From positions 43,247,136 through 43,311,135 of the forward strand of contig NC_041008.1 of assembly GCF_004193775.1 (NCBI RefSeq): 64,000 bases of DNA. The letters are read 5' to 3'. This document shows positions 57,191 to 64,000 of the stretch, one piece after another. The position numbers were made by a program, and so were the translations under genes. The stretch's first letter is position 1. Each line of letters opens with the position of its first letter. The stretch comes from Glycine soja. Its lineage: Eukaryota; Streptophyta; Magnoliopsida; Fabales; Fabaceae. The notes below the pieces were generated by a model. The model saw only the letters and a program-made list of their open reading frames with translations. It had not been told where the DNA came from and ran no database searches.

Positions 57191-58094
57191 TTCTGCATAA
57201 ATATCGATGATTTATGATTCAATCTCTCACTTGTTGCTTTTCTTGCTCATTCATTTGATGTTCACAAACTTCATCCTCTATAGTGATTGAATCCTTCTCT
57301 CCAATTTCATTGGTAAGCATCACAAACTTCAATCTCTCTTTTCTTCTTCACCTGTTCCTACTTTTCTAGGGTTTTGTTTCTAATCCCCTTTTGTATTTTT
57401 ATCTTCAGTCTCCATCAGATCTCTAAAGTAAAAATGAGGTGAGAAGCTTTGTCGTGCTCATTGTGCATTTGCTTTGAGGTTCATTTATATCATTTTAGTT
57501 CGATAATTGTATTGTTAAGTTTACTACATTTGAGATATTGAACCAGAGATGACAACTATTCACTTGCTGAAGAGTATCGTGCTTCATGTCTACGATGTGC
57601 ATTTTTGAATTAAATGGCCATTGATTCAATTTCTTATCAAATGAGTTTTGGATGTTGACCATGCACTATTAGAGGAGTTGCATTTTTTGCCCCTGTTTGC
57701 TGGTTGCCAACTTTTGAAAAAAATTTGATTGTTAGATATTGTGTTAGTTTTTGTTTTAGAATTGTACACATGTTTTTTAGGGATTTGCTTGCGATTCAAG
57801 ACAGTTGTACTCTGCCTAATTATTATCTGATTTTTTTTTTTAAAAAAAATTCATATGTAATTGCTATCTTCCTCGAGATTGTTTATCTAGTTTCCTAATC
57901 ATAATTTTCAATTGTATGCTTGCTGCATAATTTTCCACATCATTCATGAGATTTTCTCTTCTCATTATTAATATTGATTTTCTCTAACAAAAGAATTTAG
58001 AGATTCTCCTTTGCTTCTTAGTTTAACTCCTAGCCAATGAATGAAACCAGTGTCATTCATTCTATATTTTCTCAGCTCTCTCTTCACCTTTCAA
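57191..58094. other. Gene 5'-end-like sequence, unassigned
   Basis: 57270-57440 looks like the leader of a plant gene (CT-rich, CTAGGGTTTTGTTTCTAATC, then an ATGAG/GTGAGAAG exon-end-like site), but no coding exon follows. It may be the 5' end of a captured or dead gene, or LTR leader sequence. Confidence 0.3.
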
Positions 58095-58227
58095 TGTGAC
58101 ACCCTAAAATTTTCTTCTTAATATTGTTAAGGACTAGACAATGGAAATTATGCACTGTATAATTTAATTATATGTCTGTCTGATTTAATTTATTCTCTGT
58201 ATTATACTAATTGTATAAGTTTAGTAT
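58095..58227. mobile_element. Left part of an older LTR-like host sequence
   Basis: Begins TGTGACACCCTAAAATTTTC, a common start of plant LTRs. It is split at 58227 by the solo LTR and resumes at 60355. Confidence 0.4.
58223..58227. repeat. Left target-site duplication AGTAT
   Basis: Identical to 60350-60354 and abuts the TG start of the solo LTR. Confidence 0.8.
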
Positions 58228-60349
58228 TGTTGCAACATGCCCTTTTGCGGGCGAGCGAGGCGAGGCTCACGGGTGCGCTTTCCAAAGGAGGAAAGATGCG
58301 TGGAGTCGCCACCAACATTTATTTGTGGAAAACGTCGGAAAAACCAAAGGAAACCGGTTGAAATGAAAATTCTAAGTTCGAGAATTATATTTACGTTTGA
58401 GGAAGGTATTAGCACCTCTCACGTTTGTCTCAAAGGACAACAGCCTATTTTTTAGAATTGTGGAAATTGTGTTACCTTAACTTTTATTTCTTTTTATTTT
58501 TTGAAGTCGACAAAAGCGGGGCTCTTGCTCCTACGTACCCTCCATCGAAGAGGAAATCAGACCTACGTAGTTCTTTCTTAAGAGTGAATCAAGCGATTCT
58601 TTTTAGTTGAAAGGTGATCATTTTAAGGCGTTGGACCTTAAAAATGATCCATTTACTTGATAAGGAAAAAACTGAAATGATAAACTTTCAAACCCTTTTT
58701 AGTGACTTTTTTGTGGACGAGCTTGACTAGGCGAGTTGATTTTAGCCTTAATTTCACTTTAGTTATTAGTCAATTCGATTAAGAATGAAAAATCTCAAAG
58801 AGAAAACGTCCGATTGATTTTTTTTTGGTTTATTTTACTAAAAGATATTTTTTCAGTATTATTTTATTATTTTACCTCTTTTTGGTTTAACCGTGGTTAC
58901 AATGTGAACGATCGGTTAGATTTTGTTTTAACAGTGATTAAACGAGATTACAACACAAATGATTGGTTGAAATTCATTTTATCATTTATTAGGCGAGAAA
59001 ACGGCTTAAATAAACGGTTGAAGCACGTTAAAAACGGAAGAAAAGAAAACTGAAAGTGAACGAAATTAAAGTGAAAGTACACAAAACAAGAAATGAATTG
59101 AAAGTCTCGGATTCGAAAACTTACCCGTTGAAGAATGAAGAACGAACGAAGAACGGATGAAGAACGGTGAAGAACGACGAAGAACGATGAAGAATTTGCA
59201 CAGAATCGCTTACGGAAGCACTTCGACTCGATTTTTCTTCACGAAAACGTGTTTTTTGCCCAAAATAGTCGAAATGCATAGCAAAAGGGGTCTTGAACCT
59301 TTTGAAACAACTCCCCCCTCCCCTATTTATAGAAAAAAAGGGAGGTGCTTGCCGCCCAGAGACTTAATGAAGAAGATTTCTAAGCGCACCCGAATTACTA
59401 AGTTCACCCCCTTTTCGTATTTTACGGAAAAGTTACAGAAGCCTTACGAAAGTGTTTTCGAATTTGATTTTCATCTTTTTTCTCTTCCCTTTCACCAATG
59501 TTAAGTGGAATATGCTTACCTAAGGTTTTTGGAAAATTTACGGAAGTATTACGGAAGCCGCGGAAGTCTCGGAAACCATTTTTCAAAAACATGGAGGAGC
59601 TTGCCGCCCAATTGCTTCCTCCTTAAGCAACCCCACTTCCAAAATGTTTCAGAAGTCTAGACTCGAATTGCTATTTACACCCCTATCTTGATAAGTTCAC
59701 CCCACCTTCTTTCGTAATTTACGGAAAAGTTACGGAAGCCTTACGGAAGCATATATGACTTAACTTTCATCTTTTTTCTCTTCCCTTTCACCAATGTTAA
59801 GTGGAATATGCTTACCCAAGGTTTTCGGAAATTTTACGGAAGTAATACGGAAGCCGCGGAAGCCCCGGAAATCATTTTTCAAAAACGTGGAGGAGCTTGC
59901 CGCCCAGTTGCTTCCTCCTTAAGCAACCCAACTTCCAAAATGTTCCGGAAGGGCCTAGATTTGAATTGCTATTTACACCCCTATCTTGATAAGTTCACCC
60001 CTTTACCTTTTTTGTTGATTCTTTTTCCGTTACGTTACGAAACTTTATGAATTTCATAACGATACTTATTTTCTTTCCGTAAGGTTACGGATCCTTACGG
60101 ATCATGTATTTACTCTTTTTTAGCTTTCGAAGAAGTTACGGAAACTCACGGATTGCGTAACAACACCTCCTTTTGGTTTCCGCCACATTACGGAATTTCA
60201 CGGATCGCGTAAGCCTGCTTCTTTTTGATTTCCGGCATGTCTCGGGACTTCACATATTGTGAAACAAAGGATGCCAAGTATCTCAAAGCGGCCGATCAAA
60301 GGTTGCATATTATCAAGTAATAATCCCCGGACGAAATTAGGGTATGACA
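58228..60349 (-). mobile_element. Solo LTR, 2122 bp, Ogre/Tat-like
   Basis: Plus-strand ends are TGTTGCAACATGCCC and GGGTATGACA, so the minus-strand copy starts TGTCATACCCTAATTTCGTC and ends TTGCAACA. A TATA box (CTATAAATAG) at 59323-59332 on the minus strand fixes orientation. Perfect 5-base duplications flank it, and no PBS or polypurine tract adjoins either end, so internal DNA was lost by LTR-LTR recombination. The start and the 2 kb length resemble legume Ogre-type LTRs; that family name is from memory. Open frames of 60-115 aa inside are not genes. Confidence 0.82.
59390..60005. repeat. Internal tandem duplication in the solo LTR, 296 bp unit
   Basis: CAATGTTAAGTGGAATATGC occurs at 59496 and 59792. 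The flanking TTTCAAAAACRTGGAGGAGC, TTGCTTCCTCCTTAAGCAAC and CCCCTATCTTGATAAGTTCA also occur twice. TTACGGAAG-type motifs recur throughout 59400-60230. Confidence 0.88.
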
Positions 60350-60354
60350 AGTAT
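60350..60354. repeat. Right target-site duplication AGTAT
   Basis: Matches 58223-58227 exactly. Confidence 0.8.
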
Positions 60355-61020
60355 TAATCATATTTTTTTAGTCCAAATAATTTATTTAGTTAGTTGGCAA
60401 AAATTTGGAAACTACCTAAACAAAAATTTCATCTATAGCGAAATTGCACCGCGCACTGAGCGAAAGTGTAATTTAACTCTATGTGAGAGTGTTTTTTGTG
60501 TAAGATACACTCTGGATACACGTATTCCTAGGAAGATTAGCACAATATCCTATGCGATTAAGATAAGATTTACTAGTTTTGGTAAAAAGGCAAAACTATC
60601 CCTTTTTGGCAAATCCTATCCCCTCCATTTTTGGTAGTTTTGCAAAAAGAAAAACCACCCAATTGAAGCATGGCTGGCTAGCGGTCATTCAAGTGTCATT
60701 TGAACTTGTCATTTAAGCCTACACCTTATCTCCTGATTCCTTGAGGGAAAAAAATATCAATTAGAGCCTTCATTCACCATTTTCACGAGTTCCACCTTGA
60801 GGGAGAGAGGTCTAGTTTTTTCTTCTTCTTCCAAGCTTGTATCCAGTGTCCTTGAAAACTGAAAATTCTTCATTCTTCCTTCAATATTTCATGAGTTTCA
60901 TCAAGAGGTCAGAGGGGTCTCTCCAATTCTTGAATGTTATGTTTGTTGTTAAACTTCCTTGAACATGTTGTCTTGAAATTTTTGTGCTTCGTGCCCTGTC
61001 CTGAATCTATGTGTTAAGCT
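60355..61020. mobile_element. Right part of the older LTR-like host sequence
   Basis: Continues the sequence interrupted at 58227. Leader-like CT-rich DNA at 60760-60930 would fit LTR U5 or a leader. The right boundary was not determined. Confidence 0.35.
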
Positions 61021-61436
61021 ATTTTCCTTAAGTTTTTTATGCCAAAAATGATTTATTTGCATGTTGAAACATAGCACTTGCTTTTCTTTATTATGTTTTT
61101 ATTTTTGAAATCCTTTAAAATCTTAAAAATTCTTAAAGTCCTTTTAAATCTTATGATATTGATCCATTAAAATCTAAACTAATAATAATTTTTAAAAAAA
61201 ATATGATAAATGATAACATTTTTATTTAATCTTTTAGCATCTACTAGAATTTTTCTATCAAAATAGTCTTTTAAAATATCAATCCAATAAACCCCCTTAG
61301 TTTCTCTCAAAATCACTAAGGAAGCCCTAAATCATTAAAGAAGAAAAACCCCTAAATCACTACGGAAACATTGCTCTCTGAACCTCAAAGAGTCTCAAAC
61401 ATGTCCTTTTTTTAATTAGAATTTTCATGTTTATTG

Positions 61437-61443
<7 letters not shown>
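61021..61443. other. Intergenic, nothing recognised
   Basis: AT-rich, with CCCTAAATCACTAAGGAA-like short repeats near 61310-61370. No gene. Confidence 0.4.
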
Positions 61444-61525
<82 letters not shown>

Positions 61526-61535
61526 TGTATATATG
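61444..61535. repeat. Compound microsatellite (TA)n(TATG)n
   Basis: About 55 bases of TA followed by eight or so TATG units and a few more TA. Confidence 0.95.
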
Positions 61536-62030
61536 AAAATAAATTAATATTAATTATAAAACTAAAACAATGAATCAAATAAGATAAAAATGTTTCTCTC
61601 TCTCAGTATCTCTCTCTTGTCTATGTTCTTTGCATATAAGTGTGCCCACAAGGTTATTTCTTGTGAATCGCACATATGAATGAAGATTAACACTTCCCTC
61701 TTTTCTAGTGGAGGGAAAAGTAGGGTTACTGTGAATTGCTATCTTTTTCTTTCTTGTAGATCTTTATCATAGGTTTTAATTTGAGCAGAGCAAGTCAGAA
61801 GAATCCCTCACCCCAAGTATTAAAAAACACATTTTTGTAATTCATCCTTTTCATTATGTTATTCATTTTCTTTGAAGAATTACCTATACTCTGTTTCTGT
61901 GATTTTTGATGTGTTTTAGGATCATTGCTTTAAGTGGGACTTAATTATTTTTTTCAATTTCATTTTATGTAATATTGTTGAACACTTGAAAGAGGACAAT
62001 AAGTATTTGTTTTTGTTGTTGTTTTTTAGT
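61536..62030. other. Intergenic, nothing recognised
   Basis: CT-rich near 61590-61620, otherwise T-rich. No gene. Confidence 0.35.
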
Positions 62031-62945
62031 TTGTTTACTAAGCTGGTTTTGCCTTATTTATGCGTCAATGAAATTATTATTATTGATATTTTCTACGTTA
62101 TATATCGGATGTGTTAATTGTTTTTGCCTTAGTAAGCAATCTAAATCATCCCAGATGAGGGCCAATATAGTGAAAAAAGGTCCAGAGAAAGAAGACATTG
62201 GAATCAATGTGATACTAAACCCCGAAAAGGTATGCTAAAAATAATATTGTTGATTAATTTGTTTCATACTTTCACCAACCCTTGGAAGACTTTCATGATC
62301 TATTTTTCAAATTGTTGTTCAAAATGTGCAGTGTTGTGTTTTGTTTACTAGTCTTTTTTTGTCCATGTGGGAAACTAAATATATATTTTTTTCAGAGCAA
62401 TGTTTTAAATCATGGCCATAATTGGGGTGGCTTTTTTGTTATGATCCATGATATGATGAAAAATTATGGATAAATGTTGTGTTTGCAAAGTTCTTAAGAA
62501 TCTTGATGTTGTGATTGCAATTATGGTTGCGAACTATTTTTTGAAAACCTTATTTTTGAAAAGATGATACCATGTGCAGGCATGGATTAGGTCAAATTCA
62601 ACAAATAAGTCTTCATTACTTATATATAATATTCAAACATGTTAAAATTTTAAAAACAACATAACCTTAAAAGCTACTTGAACTCAACACCAACAACCAA
62701 ATTGCCATTCAATGGATAAAACAGACAAGTACTCTTTTGAAATGATTAAAGCAACAATCAAAATGTGAGTATTGTCAGAGCCATTTAACAAATGAAAGGA
62801 CAAAAATTGAATAAAATAAAGAAGGAACTATCAATTCAAACAAATTAACAAGTAGGTTTAGGATTTACCTCCATAGAAAAGGGGTCCAGGCTTTAGTGGC
62901 ATTTTACTTCTTGTCGTCTTTCAAAGTAACCTTGCTTTTTCATTG
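62031..62945 (+). repeat. Left arm of large inverted repeat
   Basis: About 915 bases pairing with 62954-63878. Matched landmarks include GTTTACTAAGCTGGTTTTGCC (pairs at 63853-63875), AAGCAATCTAAATCAT, AACATAAAC-type blocks, GATGATACCATGTGCA and CAAAGTAACCTTG at the inner end. The loop is only about 8 bases (62946-62953). Confidence 0.85.
62116..62230 (+). pseudogene. Exon-like fragment captured in the inverted repeat
   Basis: Open from about 62133: KQSKSSQMRANIVKKG, then PEKEDIGINVILNPEK, ending at a donor-like AAG/GTATGC at 62228-62233. The right arm carries the mirror copy (RANLVKKGLEKADIEINVIV, then a stop). Conservation of the frame in one arm suggests descent from a gene exon. I do not recognise the protein. 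Confidence 0.4.
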
Positions 62946-62953
62946 TCGTCAAT

Positions 62954-63878
62954 CAATGAACAACCAAGAAAAGGTTACTTTGAAATACAACAAGAAGCAA
63001 AATGACACTAAAGCTAAGATCCATTTCTATGGAAGGAACCTCCAAAACCTACTTGATAATTTTTGTTGAATCGATAGTTCCTTCTTTAATTCATTCAATC
63101 ATTCTGATCCGTTCATTTGTTAAATGATTATGACATTACTCACTCTTTGATTGTTCCTTTAATCCTTTCGAGAGAGTCCTCATCTATTTTATTCATTGAA
63201 TGACAATTTAGTTATTGGTGCTAAATTCAAATACATTTGAAGCTTATGTTGTTTGAAACTTTTTGATGTGTTTGAATATTATAAATAGGCAATGAAGACT
63301 TGTTTGTTTAATTTGGCTAATCCATGTTTGCACATGGTATCATTTTTTCAAATATAAGGTTTTGAAAAATGATTCGCAACCACAATTGTAGTCACAACAT
63401 CAGGGTACTTAAGATCTTTGTAACCGCAATATTTATCCATAATTTTTCATGATATCATGGATCATAACAAAAATTGTCACCCCAATTGTGGCCATGATTT
63501 AAAATGTTGCTAAAAAACAAGGTTACATTGAATTTCATGCATTGACAGAAAAAGACTAGTAAACAAAACATAACACATTTTGAAATAACAATTTGAAAAA
63601 CTAATTAATGACCTGAAAGTCTTCCAAGGGCTAGTGAAAGTGTGAAACAAAGTAATCAACCATTTTATTTTTAGCATACCTATTCAAGGTTCACTATCAC
63701 ATTGATTTCAATGTCTGCCTTCTCTAGACCTTTTTTCACCAGATTGGCCCTTGTCTTGAATGATTTGGATTGCTTACTCAGGAAAAAAAATTAATACATC
63801 CAATATATAAGTTAGAAAGTATCAATAAGTAATTTCACTGACACATAAATAGGGCAAAACCAGCCTAGCAAACAAACC
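62954..63878 (-). repeat. Right arm of large inverted repeat
   Basis: Reverse complement of the left arm with scattered substitutions and indels, estimated by eye at 15-20 per cent divergence. Low-divergence inner part: AAGGTTACTTTGAAATACAA. A further copy of part of the arm resumes at 63879. Confidence 0.85.
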
Positions 63879-64000
63879 TTGTCTTGAATATTATATATAA
63901 GTAATGAAGACTTGTTTGTTGAATTGGACTCAATCCATGTTTGCACATGGTATCATCTTTTGAGGATTCGCTTCCTATGACTTCCTTCCAATCTAGCATG
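63879..64000 (-). repeat. Third partial copy of the inverted-repeat arm
   Basis: GAATATTATATATAAGTAAT, AATGAAGACTTGTTTGTT and GCACATGGTATCAT match both the right arm (63274-63345) and the complement of the left arm (62565-62640). It runs past 63970 into unmatched sequence; the window ends here. Confidence 0.7.

Noticed and set aside
59157..59504. 115-aa plus-strand frame
   Set aside because: Inside the solo LTR, antisense to its inferred transcription; part of repeated LTR sequence.
1593..61535. CRISPR-like or regularly spaced short repeats
   Set aside because: All tandem repeats are microsatellites, minisatellites or duplications; no conserved repeat with unique equal-length spacers, and the DNA is plant nuclear.

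Overview
This is plant nuclear DNA, most likely from a legume and probably soybean (Glycine) or a close relative. The evidence is AT-rich intergenic DNA, spliced genes with GT-AG introns, plant-only protein families (ZF-HD, DUF1666, SHI/STY/LRP1), long (TA)n runs, and nested LTR retrotransposons including an Ogre/Tat-looking LTR. The species is inferred from the repeat repertoire and protein style; no database was searched.

Three host genes look intact, all on the + strand and separated by 15 to 18 kb of repeats. (1) 142-1218 is an intronless zinc-finger homeodomain (ZF-HD) transcription factor resembling the ZHD9/ZHD10 (AtHB34/AtHB23) group. (2) 19769-24125 is a five-exon DUF1666 protein of 766 aa with one N-terminal membrane segment and a long acidic middle. 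(3) 38792-40703 is a two-exon SHI/STY-family transcription factor closest to LATERAL ROOT PRIMORDIUM 1; its true start may lie upstream. They share no pathway and there is no operon logic.

Layout: 1.6-2.1 kb, (TA)n and a three-copy tandem repeat. 3.2-5.5 kb, a directly repeated 260 bp segment flanking unrecognised minus-strand coding fragments and a truncated LTR. 6.0-12.1 kb, a nest of Ty3/Gypsy pieces built around one LTR family in four copies and both orientations. 12.4-13.4 kb, a MULE-like element with about 105 bp terminal inverted repeats. 14.15-14.72 kb and 42.9-43.5 kb, two copies of one non-autonomous DNA element in opposite orientation. 27.4-31.4 kb, a decayed plant-mobile-domain (MAIN-like) gene with its probable promoter, separated by an AT-rich tandem-repeat field. 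31.5-37.6 kb, gene-free AT-rich DNA with a LINE 3' end carrying a 14 bp target duplication. 41-50 kb, gene-free DNA with (TA)n, a foldback MITE, a LINE remnant and an orphan CACTA terminus. 50.3-57.2 kb, an Athila-type Ty3/Gypsy pol (minus) fused to the 5' end of a Ty1/Copia element (LTR, PBS, gag), which sits in another LTR fragment. 58.1-61 kb, an older LTR-like sequence split by a 2122 bp solo LTR with a perfect AGTAT target duplication. 61.4 kb to the end, (TA)n(TATG)n followed by an inverted repeat of about 0.92 kb per arm around a loop of only a few bases, carrying an exon-like captured fragment.

No CRISPR array, rRNA or convincing tRNA gene was seen, and no clearly new functional system. 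The most unusual structures are the giant foldback near the right end, the copia-gag/gypsy-RT chimera, the paired TIR elements and the head-to-head LTR cluster.
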